64,000 bases of DNA. It comes from Blepharisma japonicum. Its lineage: Eukaryota; Ciliophora; Heterotrichea; Heterotrichida; Blepharismidae. Within the stretch, counting starts at the first letter, position 1. Each line of letters opens with the position of its first letter. Shown piece by piece: positions 11,701 through 23,615 of the stretch. The stretch lies in contig CATKHK010000075.1 in the NCBI GenBank assembly GCA_949751835.1, forward strand, positions 62,001-126,000, given 5' to 3'. The translations under genes and the position numbers were made by a program. The notes below the pieces were generated by a model that was not told the DNA's origin, made no database searches, and was given only the letters and a program-made list of their open reading frames with translations.

Positions 11701-13139
11701 TAAATTTAGTTAGCTCAGATATATCTTCTTATGAATATTTAACCAATATTTTTATAGAAAATGAAATAGTTGTTACTGAATTAGTTGGAAATGGCACATT
11801 TCATGCAAATAAAGTAAATCTATTTCAAGCCTTGCAAAAAATTATGCAAGCAGGTTCCAAAATTTATAATACTGAGCTATCAAAATTTACTGATTCTTAT
11901 GCTAGTTTTTATTATATTTATTCAAATTTTCCTGGAGAAACTTTTAAATCGTAGCATGCGATTTTCCACGTCAGGGATTTCCACCTGCGCTATTTAGTAA
12001 TAACTTTTTCCTTGTCTCTGCCAAAGACATCATTTTCGGCCAAATGATAGAGAAGAGAAAAATTTTCCGGAAAAAAATTATATCCATTTAAATGTCTGAA
12101 TGAAAGTCTGTATTCAACTATAAAAGAAATGCAAAGCAACACATTGTCGGTATTAGAATTTTTAAAGATATTTAAACTGCTTGTTTTTATTCCGGCTTTA
12201 TTGATTATTATCTTTTCTATTCCAGATATAGTTAATCTTGAAAAATACAACAAAAAAAATTGAAGTAGGCTTTCTTCGCTGAATATAGAGAGACAAATAG
12301 CTTTAAGAGATAAACTTATTGATAGATTATATGAATTCCATGGAATAATGGTAGAAGAAATAGAGCCAAAATTCACTTCAAAAAAGGTTTATTCATTTAT
12401 TTGAAAATCATTTTTCTTTAGAATTCTTCTATTAGAGCTTGCCAGTATCTTATATTATTTCATTTCTATTTATGTGTTGCAAAATCAAATAAGCGATGCC
12501 TTAATTTCTCAAACTAATTATAGATTCCACTCAGGATTGCGAAGATCACTTACTAAAACTACTTATTTTTGAGCTAGAGAACAATTTTTAGATAAAAATA
12601 ATGCTTCATTTATTACTAACATTCTGCATGACGGAAATCCATTTCCTTCAATTCCGCACAAGTTGCAAAATTTGATTAATGATTATAATTACTGCCAAGA
12701 ACTTATCAACTACGGGCCGTTAAAGAAGTATTATAATGATGAAATGATAGACCTTATGGTTGGAAATCCTTGCACTCAATTAAGTAGTATAATATCAAAA
12801 TGTCAAAACAGTTATATAAGTATGGGAATAATTCCATCAATAGAGCTGTATTTAAATGAGATAAAAAGAGTACAAAATTACAATATAAATAACTGAAAAG
12901 ACATTATCAAGCTAGAGCAGTATTCTAAATTGATATGCAGCTCGGTAAGCTCAATGGTAAATATTTTTATGAATACAACAGATAGTCATATAAATGATAA
13001 TTTGGACAATCTTATTGTTACAACTTTTTTTTATTTTTTACTTATGCTAATTATTGCAACCCTGATAGTTTTTACAGCTGTAAATAAAATGAAAAATGAC
13101 TTGGTCGACAAAATCGAAATTCTAAAGTATTTTGAGTAA
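8782..13139 (+). CDS. PAS-B: multi-pass membrane PAS protein, interrupted by two IES-like inserts
   Basis: The frame starts at ATG 8782 (MDEESVKNKESSS, matching the starts of PAS-C and PAS-D) and ends at TAA 13137-13139. Two non-coding inserts, 9800-9882 (83 bp) and 11950-12093 (144 bp), break it. Without them the frame is continuous and encodes about 1,376 residues, collinear with PAS-C (1,386) along the whole length. The segments are 8782-9799, 9883-11949 and 12094-13139. The domain order is as in PAS-A: N-terminal TM bundle, helical region, PAS domain (VVSGMFGSIGDILYLN; FTQFIPAPFDVMHNDILRR), then a TM-loop-TM pair repeated twice. Multiple TGA codons stand for Trp where PAS-D has TGG, for example TGA at 9685 against TGG in PAS-D near 30506. 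As it stands in this DNA the gene is not translatable; if the inserts are eliminated in the somatic nucleus it is normal. Confidence 0.87.
9800..9882. other. IES-like insert 1 in PAS-B (83 bp, TATAT repeats)
   Basis: The segment lies between two copies of TATAT (9795-9799 and 9878-9882). It is AT-rich and has stops in the PAS frame. Deleting 83 bp, not a multiple of three, restores the frame exactly and gives IIIYYFMN where PAS-C has IIMDYFMN and PAS-D VILNYFMS. The paralogues have no insert here, so it entered PAS-B after duplication or was lost elsewhere. It lacks GT...AG ends. Confidence 0.85.
11950..12093. other. IES-like insert 2 in PAS-B (144 bp, TTTAAAT repeats)
   Basis: The segment lies between two copies of TTTAAAT (11943-11949, 12087-12093). 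It contains a TAG right after the left repeat and is more GC-balanced than its surroundings. Deletion of 144 bp gives GETFKCLNESLYSTIKEM, against GETFRCLNASLYSTIKEM in PAS-C. The precision of the join argues strongly for an eliminated or recently inserted element. Confidence 0.88.
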
Positions 13140-13669
13140 AATATCAGTTTTTATTAAATTTGAATTTTTAAATAATATAAAAATAATATTTTACCTCTAT
13201 TCTTCTTTCTTAAAATTTCAAATTTTATTATAATTCATTTAAAAACAAATAGAAAATGATTTTTTGCTCTCTCAGAAATTGAATGATGCCAAAAACAGAA
13301 TGTATATGCAACTTAACTTTCAAGGACATATAAATTATCTGAATAAAATTTAAATAGGCCATTTGAAGCTTCTCAAAGTAAAGAATAATTAAAAGTCTTG
13401 AAATAATCATAAGCTTATATGTTTAAAAATAATTTTAATTTTATCTGGAAAATTGATTATAGAGAAACTGTGCAAAAAAACAATAATCTAAAAGACAGAT
13501 GAAATTTTTCAAATTTAAGATAAACATTCCGACAAAATTTTTATCATTTAATATATATTTATATTAATTTCAATAAAATTTCTGTTGTAATGAGCAAAAT
13601 TCATTTATAAAAAAAACAAATATTAAGCTTCTTATTTCTAATTTATAATATGCCTATAATCTTTTTAAA
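13140..13669. other. Intergenic, AT-rich
   Basis: About 530 bp between PAS-B and PAS-C. It consists of A/T runs with no coding signal that survives inspection; a 60-codon minus-strand frame at 13228-13410 is low-complexity and unsupported. Confidence 0.5.
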
Positions 13670-16600
13670 ATGTATGAAGAGTCAGTAAAGAGTAGAGCAG
13701 CTTGTTCATATAAATTTGGGACAATCATTTGTAAACGTAGCGATTTGTATAAAAGACTAGAAGTAGACAGGGCAAGCCACTATAAAACTGCTTTATTTGA
13801 AACCCTATTGAGGCTTGGAAATAGTGATTTTAAGACAAAAGCTTCTAAAGAATATTTTATTATAAATTGTATTGTGCTTTTCATCAGAAAAATTCAACTT
13901 TTATCGATCGTTCTTTTGACATTTGAAAATTCCAAAAATATAACTTTGGAATCTTCCTTGAATTGGTTATTGAAATTAACAAGGTTTGATATTCTTTGTA
14001 GTGACTTTAGTCTGCAATTTATATTCTTATTTATTTTGATATCAAGCCTCTGAGGATTTTGCATTAGTTTTTGCCTAATTTATTTTCAAATGTATTGTAA
14101 AAGAAATGTGATTTCTTTGCCACTTGTTTTAGTAGCAAAAATTTTAGGATGGACATACGAAAATATATTATTTATTCCGTATTTATACAGTGTTGGTGTA
14201 TATACTAAATATACTTTTTTCGATAATTCCACTGAAATAACAGAATATGATAATAAAAATTCATCTGACTATAATACATATTGAGTGATACCCTTAATTT
14301 TAGGCTTACCTATTATAATTTTAGTTACCTTTTTCAGAATCATTTATTCCTGCAAACCATACTACACAACAAAAACTAAAAGAAATAGAATGTATTCAGT
14401 TATTACTTTGAAAGATTCCTTCTTTCAATTAATCATAGTTTTTTTATCATTCTACAGTTCGGATTTATTTTTTAATATCTTGTGTGCCATATTCTCTATT
14501 TATATGGCTTTTCAGTACATATTGTACTTGCCATTTGTAGCAATATTTGATAACTTATTTGAAGCAAATACTTGAATAATTATGTTATTTGGAGTAATTT
14601 CTCATCAACTTTCTATTCGCACTAATGCTAAGTCTGTCCGTGCATTAATTATATTTTTCATCTATCCGTGCTCTTGAATTATTATGGATTATTTTATGAA
14701 TCGGAGTTTTGATTGCGCTACCAATAAAAAAAAACAAAATCCTTACTGTATTGAGTTTAAAATCAGACGGCTTTTGCTTAAAACTAAATCCAAGAACTTA
14801 AACAATAATTTAAGATCACAAATAAAATCGATTTTTACAGAGGCAACAAAAGATTTTTTATCTTTTAAGTTACTTTTTATATGGGAAAGTTTATTTTATT
14901 TGAGATATGAAAAGGATAAATCGTTAGCCCTATTGAAACTTTCAAAAATAAATTTTTCGTCCCAAAATACTTTAAGTTTTTGAAAGCAAGATAAAAAAGA
15001 TAAAATGAAAATTTTTAGCTATCCTGACATAGAAGCAGAATTTTTATATTACTATTATTATAATAAACTTATAAATGAAGAAATAGAAAAAAATTTAATG
15101 TTGATAAGGTACATTAGAGATATTAATCAGCTGAATACAAACGATTTAGAAGTTGCATGTGATCTTTGAGAGTTATATTCAAAACTATCTAATATATCTG
15201 AGCATTCCCCCAGAACTATTAGTAAATTTTGTTCAATGCTTGCAGATTCTAAAAAAAAATATGAAAAAAAAGCTGAAAAAATGATGAAAAGGCATCATTT
15301 AGATCCATTAATCCTTGAAATTTATGGATCATACAAAGAAGATTTATTAGGTGATACTGAAGGAAAAGCACTCCTCGATCAAAGCAAAAATCTAAAGGGA
15401 ACCCAAGTTTTAGGTGCTGATAAAAGCTCAGATGCTAAATTTCAAGGCATGGCAATTATGGTGGTAAGTGGCATGCCTGATACAATAGGAGATATTTTAT
15501 ATTTAAATGACGAAATTCAAAAATTGCTTATAATTGATAATGTTGATGATTATCTTGGTTCAAGCTTCACACAATTTATTCCACCTCCTTTTGATGTAAT
15601 ACATAAGGATATTTTAAGGAGAGGATTAATTTTTAGCGATAGGAAAGAGATATTTCGTCCTAAACTCTTTTTAGTTACAACAAGAGGGCATTGTGTAGAA
15701 GTGACAATGCATTTCCGAGTATCTTTTTTTAAGCAAACTCCTTATTTCATAGCAGATTTCAATGAAAAAGATTATAATAGTAATATAATCCTACATTCTT
15801 CAGAAGGACATATATATGCAACTTCAAAGAATATCCATCAAATAATTGGTAGCAGAAAAGGCTCTATATTTGAAGTTTTAAATAATATTTCATATTATTT
15901 TGAAAATTATGAACCTGGAACTACCTTTGAGTATGCTGAAGATTTCAGTTGCTCTATGCAAAGAGCTAGGCTTCAAATTGATGATTCACTACTAGAAGTT
16001 TTATATATAATGAACGGTGATTATTTTGCTCAAATTAAAAACCTCGGAAAAGCACCTGCAATTGAAAGCGACGAATGATATTATAAATCTAACTATAACA
16101 GCCATGTCACAATTATCCCAACTGAGTCTAATCCTAAGCTTGAGCTAGCAATATCCCACTCTCATTTCTCAACTATGCATTCAGGGATTGAAAACAACGA
16201 AAACAATGAAAAATTCAAAAACACTGAAAAAGCTGAAAACAATAGTGAAACAGTTATGAAATTTTGCAAATCTATGAATATGAAAGTCAGATTGTCTGTG
16301 GTATGTCTACTTGCAATTATTATTTCAACTTTACTTTTAGAAAAATATTTAATTAAAGATCTCAATTTATCAATTTTTATTAGCAATTTTGCTACAATGA
16401 GATTTTTAGGATTAAGTATCTTATCTGACTCGAGATCTCTTGATTTATTAAGCCAAGGCTATAACTTATCATCTACAGAAACAGCTTATAGGACTTCATT
16501 GCAGACAAGTTTGCTAAACTTAAAAATAGCTTTGGCATCCACTAATTCAGACATATCATCTTATAGTTATTTAACTAACCATTTAGTAGAAAACGAAATA

Positions 16601-17830
16601 ACAACAATTGAAAAACTGAGTAGTGACTTATATCGTGCCAATAGGATTAATTTATTTCAAGCTTTACAAAAAATTATACAAGAAGGCTCTGCAGTTGTTA
16701 ATACTAAATTTTCGAATTTTTCAGATATCCAGACAAGTTTTTTTTATATTTATTGAAATTTTCCAGGAGAAACTTTTAGATGTTTAAATGCAAGTCTTTA
16801 TTCGACTATTAAAGAAATGCAGGAAAACACATTATCTGTATTAGAACTTTTAAAGTATTTGAAAATACTTGCTTTTATCCCTGCTTTACTAATAATTGCT
16901 CTTTCAATTAGGGATATAATAAATCTTGAAAAATACAATAAAAAGAATTGGAAAAGTCTCTCATCACTAAATATTGAAAGAAAATTAGTTCTAAGAGAGA
17001 AGCTTATTGACAGACTTTATAATTTTCATGGCTTGCAAGTAGATGAAATCAAGTTCAAGCATACAAAAAAAAAGGTTTATTCATTTATTTGAAAATCATT
17101 TTTCTTTAAAATCCTTCTCTTAGAGCTTTCAAGTATTTCATATTATTTTATTTCTATTTATGTATTGCAAAATCAAATAAGTGATGCTTTAATTTCTCAA
17201 ACTGATTATAGATTTAGTTCAGGACTTCGAAGATCGCTTACTAAAACTACTTATTTTTGAGCTAGAGAGCAATTTTTAGATAAAAACAATGCTTCATTTA
17301 TTACTAATATTCTGCACGATGGAAATCCATTCCCTTCTATTCCACACAAGTTGCAAATTTTGATTGACGATTATAAGTATTGTCAAAAATTCATCAATTA
17401 TGGGCCGCCAAAGAAATATTATAATGATGAAATGATTAGCCTTATGATTGGAAATCCTTGCACTCAATTAAATAATACAATAGCAAAATGCCAAACCAGC
17501 TACATAAGTATGGGGATAGTGCCATCAATTGAACTTTATCTTGATGAAGTGAAGAGAGTAGCAAATTATAAAAAAACCGATTGAAAAGACATTATAAAGC
17601 TAGAGCAATATTCTAAACTGATATCAAGCTCGGTAAGTTCGATGGTGAATATTTTTATGAATACTACTGATGCTCAGGTTGCTGACACTTTAGATAATTT
17701 AGTTATCACAACCTTATTATATTTCTTGCTGATGCTAATTATTGCAATGCTAATTGTGTTCACAGCTGTAAATAAAATGAAAAAGGACTTGATTGATAAA
17801 ATTGAAGTTTTAAAATATTTTGAATGCTAG
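13670..17830 (+). CDS. PAS-C: multi-pass membrane PAS protein (TmcB/TmcC-like family), uninterrupted
   Basis: One frame runs from ATG 13670 to TAG 17828-17830 and encodes 1,386 residues with about fifteen TGA-Trp codons. The start MYEESVKSRAAC matches those of PAS-B and PAS-D. The PAS domain is recognised from VVSGMPDTIGDILYLN and FTQFIPPPFDVIHKDILRR. Four C-terminal TM segments flank two helical loops, the second containing a conserved motif IGNPCTQLNNTIAKC whose Cys pair may form a disulphide. Its last ~550 bp are much more similar to PAS-B than the middle of the gene, which suggests gene conversion between tandem neighbours. Because it carries no insert, it is the reference for placing the inserts of PAS-B and PAS-D. 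Confidence 0.9.
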
Positions 17831-18932
17831 TTAGTGTATTAAGAGCTTTCAACTCAGCTTTAATTAATTTTACTGCAATGCTTTTAAATTTATTCTTTTT
17901 CCTTTCTTATTTTGCTCTGTTAATTTAATTTTAATACGAAATATAAGATATAATAATTGTTTGACTGCTAAGCGAATAAAAAGGATAGAAACGTTCTATT
18001 TAGATTTTTATTAGCTATCTTTATATTTTAATTGGATTTATGTGTCTATCATTTTTTTCTTGTAATATCTGAGCATGCAAAGATCTTGGGTTTCTTTAAA
18101 AGATCTGATTTGCTCAATAAAAAGAAATTTGCTTCAAGAGTTATTCATGCTTGAATAGATTCAATTTATTTTATTCAGATAGGAATAAATCTATACAGTT
18201 TATTAAATGAGATTAAGTTATTTATATTTGAAATGCTTTCTATTTTTATATTAATATACATAAATGACTGATCAGCCCTCTAAGTGATGGTTGTCCGCTT
18301 ATATGTGGATTATTTTTTTTGAGCCATGGGTTATTTCAGTAATATCAGGAGTACTAAAGAGAGGTTAGGCTAGGGTAAAGCTATTGATTAGCTCTCAGAC
18401 TCGCAACATAAGCCGCGATTTCATTCAATTGATTCGTTCAAATAAACTAAATGAAATGTGTAGAATACTATTTGCATCTATACTATGACATACATAATGT
18501 GAAAGAAAGAGTCAGAGCAGCAGATAGGATTATATTAGTTTTTTTATTCTTTTTTTCTTCTTAAAAATTGTATAAAATATCTCATAGAAATTTCGATAAT
18601 TGTTTTGAAACTGATTTATTATTCATAAGTGCTAAATATAAAGATGAAATATATCATTTACAAATATCTCTTCAATAACAAAATTAAATGCCGAAAAAAC
18701 AAAGAAATAATAAAAAATAATTTTTCCAAAATATATGGAGAAAGTACCAAAATTTCTATCAGCTAAAAAATTTACTAGGCAATGCATCTTGAGAAAATTT
18801 TAGCAAATCATAAAAAATTTGAAATTATAAGGTTATATCTTTCTAGATTTCCAAAAATTATTGATTATCAAGAATTTTATATAAAATTTATTTGTAAAAA
18901 ATCCAAAAATATTGTTTTTTTCTTTTAAATAG

Positions 18933-19080
18933 TGCCTTCAGTCATGAAGGAGGCGCTGTATTTTTGTGTTGGGTAGACCATTCAAATTTTGGTCGACAAA
19001 ATTTTGTCAAATAGGTCCGACCAGAAATAATGTTGGTCAGACCAATGCAAAAATATGTATCCAATTATGTGTTGAAGGCA
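18933..19080. mobile_element. MITE-like element, 148 bp, perfect 8-bp terminal inverted repeats
   Basis: The element starts TGCCTTCA and ends TGAAGGCA, an exact inverted pair; adjacent bases extend the match imperfectly (about 12 of 14). The left end is itself a hairpin (CCTTCAGTCATGAAGG). Inside are four variants of a GGTC/GACC palindrome and a second inverted pair around TATTTTTG/CAAAAATA. It has no coding capacity. Blepharisma germline DNA is known to carry many MITEs. No clear target-site duplication is visible, so the ends are tentative. Confidence 0.55.
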
Positions 19081-19129
19081 ATGTTTAAACTATCTATATT
19101 TTCCTTTATATTTTGATAAAATTATTTAT

Positions 19130-19450
19130 TCTAAAATTATAATGGAGATATTACTTAATTAAGGTAAATGAAGGAAAATATGTAAAATTTAAATTACGAA
19201 ATAATGCTCAGATCTACACCTGCTTAGAAAGTTGGTGCACAAAGACCCAGAAATAATTATTTAGATATCGAATGTGCTAAAGTCTGGAAAGTTTTAGGAC
19301 AGAAAAAAAATTTTTTAATCAATTTTGAAACGCATTTACCATATGGGCCTGATGGACTCAAAGTAGGCGGAACTTACCTTTGTAAAACTATCAAGATCAA
19401 ACCAGTATGCGGCAAACACATTCGAAACTTAAAGAATTTACTATGCAAGA
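19130..19450 (+). pseudogene. Relic of an unknown gene, shared by modules 1 and 2
   Basis: A coding-like frame (QRPRNNYLDIECAKVWKVLG, later PYGPDGLKVGGTYLCKT) is interrupted by a TAG near 19230. A second copy lies at about 24287-24600, where a shifted frame still reads GSDGLKRGGTCLCKTT. Conservation of Gly, Cys and Lys positions between copies suggests it was once coding. No family is recognised. It may instead be the inside of an insert belonging to the decayed PAS gene of the module. Confidence 0.4.
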
Positions 19451-19877
19451 GTTAAAGCAAATTCCACAAATCTACAAGTAGAATCCCAAATCCTCAAGAA
19501 TATTGAAAGTCATATTAGCGTGCTAAAAGACAAAAAATAGGGTTGACTTAGGAAAATCTTCAGTATGCTCTTTATGTTGTAAAAATTAAAGCCTGTTGAA
19601 GTCAGCCAACTAATCCTGAAAAATGAGAAGTAATCAAGCCATAAAAATTCGCTCTAAGATGTTTCATAGAACAAAAAATCATAAATCTATTCATTATTAG
19701 AACTCTCCTTAGTGAGACAATTAAATCTCCCTTCTCAGCAGAAGAAGAAAAAATATGATTGTAAAAAGAGGTTCCCAAAAAACAATTGAGAGTAAAATTA
19801 AGAAAAGACTCCAACATATAAACAGGAAACAAAATTGAATCTGATAAATCTTTAGCATTACCAATACTGTATACTTA

Positions 19878-19972
19878 ATTACTTGTGCTATTGCAATTTT
19901 AATTGCGCTAACAGCTATAAATAAAATAAAAGACTAGGAAAAATTGAATCCTCGAATAATTTGAATGCTAAT
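19878..19972 (+). pseudogene. 3' end relic of a PAS-D-like gene
   Basis: The bases match the last ~30 codons of PAS-D (CAIAMLIMLATINKIKDDLIGK and the following codons) followed by the same 3' flank that joins PAS-D to kinesin-RCC1-3. It has an in-frame TAG and small indels. The PAS gene of module 1 has therefore been deleted except for its tail. Confidence 0.65.
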
Positions 19973-20150
19973 TAATATTTTTAGTCGTTCTTTAATTTAT
20001 TATTAAAATCTAGATTCAGTAACTAATAAAAGAATTAATTGCTCAATTATTCTATACTGTTAAAATTCTGCATTTAATTAATAATGACAATCTTATCTAT
20101 TACCATTATTGATTTATTAATATAAATTAAAATCTATTTATAATATATAA

Positions 20151-23100
20151 ATGAAATCAAAAGACAATATCAAAGTTTGCATCAGAAGCCGTCCTTTATT
20201 TTCTCAAGACTCAATAGACGCTTTTATCTACGACTCTTCCTCAATCCAGTTAAAGCAATCAATCTCCAATGTTCCTTCATCCTATACATTTGACAATGTA
20301 TTTGATTCCCAAACAAGCACTTCTGAAGTCTATGACACCGTCTGCAAAGAAATTATTGAAGGCGCAATAGAAGGATACAATGGTACTATTTTGGCATATG
20401 GCCAAACAACCTCAGGAAAAACGCATACAATTATAGGAAATCCTGATAGTCCAGGAATTTTGTCCTTGACTTTTATCGATATTTTTAATATCATACAGAG
20501 TAAAAGGAGAGAATTTAATATATTAGTCTCTTATTTAGAGGTTTATAACGAAATTATAAATGATTTATTAGATCCTGGGTCAATTAATTTGAGGATCAGA
20601 GAAGACCCGACTGAAGGATATTTTGTGTCAGGATTAAAGCAGCTGGTGGTGAGAAATCCAAAAGAGGCAATAGAAATATTGGAATTTGGAGAAAAACACA
20701 GGAAATATAGAGCCACACACATCCATGAGCATTCGTCAAGGTCACATACAGTATTCAGGATTTTAATAGAAAGCAAAGATATAGATGGGTTGACTGATGA
20801 TGGTAATGAGATCAGGATTAAAGGAAATATGAGATTTTCTGTATTAAATCTAGTAGATCTTGCAGGGTCTGAAAGAATTGGAGATGTAGGGAGCATTAAT
20901 ACTTCAGAAACTTCTCATATCAATAAAAGCTTATTTGTATTGTCAAATGTAATAAACAAGCTTGCTGATAACCCTAACGCCTACATACCATTCAGAGATA
21001 GTAAGTTGACAAGAATATTAAGCAATTCCTTAGGAGGTAATGCTTTAACTGCAATTATTTGTACAATAGCACCAGAAATGAATAACATCCAATTAAGCAC
21101 ATCTACCTTAAGATTTGCGACAAGGGCTAAAACTATCAAAAATAAGCCAATTATTAATGAAGTTCTAGATGATTCTAATCTAATCGCAGGCTATAAGAAT
21201 AAAATTGCTAGACTTGAAGCTCATATTTCTTCAATTATTGAAAGCAAAGATAAAGAAGTAAGCAAGCTTAAAGAAGAAAATGCAAAATTAAGAGAACTAT
21301 CGATGAATATTCCTGAAAAGCAAGATGAAGAGCAGGCTATGAAATTTGCAAATGAAAGCGAACAGGAGTTTTATGAGAAGTATAAAGATCTGAAAAGAAT
21401 TTTTAAAATACAGATTTCTATAAAACATTCACTTATAAAGGAGTTAGGTGAGATAAAAGAATTAGGAATAATTGGATCATATGCAGATTTCTAAATAGAA
21501 ATTATGATAGTTAGCTCAATGCTTAGGATTGCAGTTATTCGATTTTATTTTTAAAAAAATGTGTGTAGGTCTCCTCACCAAATAATTGGGTTTGACATTA
21601 AAAAAAGAAAATTTGATAAAGAAAATACAAAAGAAGTCGCTAAGCTATCAGATTGAGAATCAGAATGTTTAAAGCTAAGGAATAATTACTTGGTCGAATT
21701 AGCGGCACTTGATGAAAATTATTGGGATCATTTAAATGAACTTTTCTCAAGACTCAGAGGAAATAAAACTTCTGAAGACAGAAAACCAACAATTAAAATT
21801 GAACCAATATCTAGGCCAGATACTAATGTGCAGCCTAAACTATTAAGTCCGATTTCTCAAAAAAATATTAGAATTCACAATAAGGTTGGAAATATTTATA
21901 GAAACCAATCCCTAGCTTTTCTTAATCCAGACAAAAAAGCCTCCCCAAAATCAAGTCACAGTCTCATGAGTCCGATTTCTGCTAACTCCCCGAAAACCAG
22001 AAGTTCCAATCCCAGCCCATTTAAGCTTGAATTTGAAGACCTTGCAGATACTCCAAAGCCTAATAAAATTCGAAAATTATCACATGATCTTGTTATATCA
22101 CCAAGAAAAGTTATAACTCTAGAATCCGATTCTTCATCTGACGAAATAGCTTCCAACTCTGAAGATGAAAAAGAAGAAGAGCAACAATACAATCCTCCTC
22201 CCAACCTATCTCCACCTAGCGAATCGCTAAATTCTGTCCCTTCAGATCTAAAGCAAGGCGGAAATATGATTTTATTCGGCATGAATAGAAATGGCAGTTG
22301 TGCAGGAAAAAACAAATACCCTAATTCAAACTATAATTATCTTGAGCATGAATATTCAGAAATAGTCTCAGGGTATTATCATAATGCAGTTATCGATAAT
22401 CAAGGAGTGCTAAGGATGTTCGGAAATGGAAATGTAGGCCAGCTAGGAAACGTAAATTTAAAATCAACATTTATACCTCAGCTTGTAAGCCACCCTTTAA
22501 GAGAAGTCCCTATAAGCATGGTAGCTTGTGGATGGCTACATACAATTTGTGTCACAAAAACAGGACAAGTTTTTACCTGGGGCTTCAATGGAGATGGGCA
22601 GCTTGGCTTAGGCGATTTTTATGATAGATCTTGGCCTGTCATGGTTAATGATATGGACTCAGTAAACTATGTAGCAACTGGATCCTTGCATTCAGCTTGT
22701 ATAAAAAAAGGTGAACTTTATATGTGGGGTGCGAATCCTGATGGGAGATTATTTAAGCAGCCTGTGCAGATCAAACGTAAAGTGTTTAAAAAGGAAGAAA
22801 GTCCGATAAAAATCGTTGAAATTAGTAATATTGTAGAAATTGCTTTAGGAATTTCGCATTCTATAGCGCTGACTTCTAATGGGGATGTGTATACATGCGG
22901 AAGCACTGATCACGGACAACTTGGAATGGGGGCAAATTATGAAATCTATTCAGCACTATTTAAAATTCCAATGTTTGGAAGTATGATAAAAGCAACAAAA
23001 GTTAAATGTGGAGATGGGTATTCAGCAATTTTGGACTCACAAAAGCGTTTATATACTTTTGGAAAAGGAAGTTATGGAAGATTAGGTTTAGGGCACGATA

Positions 23101-23354
23101 TGGACGTTCTCACTCCACAGCTCGTCTCTAAAGCCCTCAAATTCATTGACATATCATGCGGTGGAAGGCACATGATGGGCATCGATATAAATGGAGAAAC
23201 CTATGCATGGGGTCACGGCTATTATTTCCAGCTAGGCACGATGAATCAAGAAAATAGTATGGTCCCCATTTGTATAAACCTTAGTAAAACCTCAGGTAAA
23301 TGGGCAGGTAAAATATCCTGTGGGTATTATCATTCTGCTATTCAAACCTTGTAA
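20151..23354 (+). CDS. Kinesin-RCC1 fusion protein, copy 1 (with one IES-like insert)
   Basis: Removing the insert at 21476-21589 gives one frame of about 1,029 residues from ATG 20151 to TAA 23352-23354. Residues 1-330 are a kinesin motor: P-loop GQTTSGKT (84-91), switch I region HSSRSH, switch II LVDLAGSER, and the conserved PFRDSKLTRIL. The class looks kinesin-7/CENP-E-like, by motif feel only. A short coiled coil follows (about 345-400), then a Ser/Pro-rich linker with an acidic patch, then about 350 residues of RCC1 repeats (for example TWGFNGDGQLGLGDF, TCGSTDHGQLGMG, TFGKGSYGRLGLGH), enough for a seven-bladed propeller. An RCC1 propeller on a motor tail could dock chromatin, Ran or membrane cargo; that is inference. 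Read without removing the insert, the locus gives a kinesin ending in TAA at 21494 and an RCC1 frame lacking a proper start. Confidence 0.85.
21476..21589. other. IES-like insert in kinesin-RCC1-1 (114 bp, AATAATTGG repeats)
   Basis: The insert lies between two copies of AATAATTGG (21467-21475, 21581-21589). It contains stops in the kinesin frame. Deletion of 114 bp joins KELGIIG to FDIKKRKFDKEN in frame. The homologous insert in copy 2 is 122 bp with the same repeats, so it predates that duplication. Confidence 0.82.
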
Positions 23355-23398
23355 TATTCCTAAAATCTATTAATATTAATATTAATTTTAGAGCATAA

Positions 23399-23533
23399 AT
23401 GAAGGGAGTTAATATGAGGACGGTGTCATACCTAGAGATCTATAACAGTGACTGATATTTTATTTTTAATAATAGCAGTGTGATTATAGAAATTAATTGC
23501 GATTTGCCTAAAATTCTCGTACAAAATTACTAA
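23399..23533 (+). pseudogene. Truncated relic of gene X (module 1)
   Basis: A 44-residue frame (MKGVNMRTVSYLEIYNSDWY...) matches the first ~45 codons of gene X at 38712 onward, in the same place 45 bp after the RCC1 stop. Homology then ends abruptly and PAS-gene sequence begins a few bases later, so a deletion has joined the start of X to the end of a PAS gene. The same junction is seen in module 2. Confidence 0.75.
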
Positions 23534-23615
23534 ATGACAGAGATCCTTTTCCCTCAAAATCACACAAGCTGCAAATTTTGTTGATTATAAATATTACCAA
23601 AAATTTATCAATTAT

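Larger units (their letters stand above)
17831..20150. other. Long intergenic region with relics and a MITE-like element
   Basis: About 2.3 kb with no intact gene. It holds plain AT-rich DNA (17831-18290), a more GC-rich stretch without an open frame (18290-18430), a TIR element (18933-19080), a coding-like relic shared with the next module (about 19130-19450) and the 3' end of a PAS gene just upstream of kinesin-RCC1-1 (about 19880-19970). The last few hundred bases are collinear with the DNA upstream of the other two kinesin-RCC1 genes, so they probably carry that gene's promoter. Confidence 0.6.

Noticed and set aside
8782-13139. The long inserts as spliceosomal introns
   Set aside because: They lack GT...AG ends, vary from 77 to 833 bp and are flanked by direct repeats, while the true introns here are exactly 15 nt.
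19200-19460. TAG read as glutamine to extend the relic upstream of kinesin-RCC1-1
   Set aside because: TAG ends several intact genes here (PAS-A, PAS-C, the CHIP-like and DHHC genes), so it is a stop in this organism; the relic is simply broken.
20151-23354. Separate kinesin and RCC1 genes
   Set aside because: The RCC1 frame has no suitable start Met in any copy, the conserved FDIKKRK region upstream of the first Met candidate is plainly coding, and removal of the insert joins it to the kinesin in frame in all three copies.
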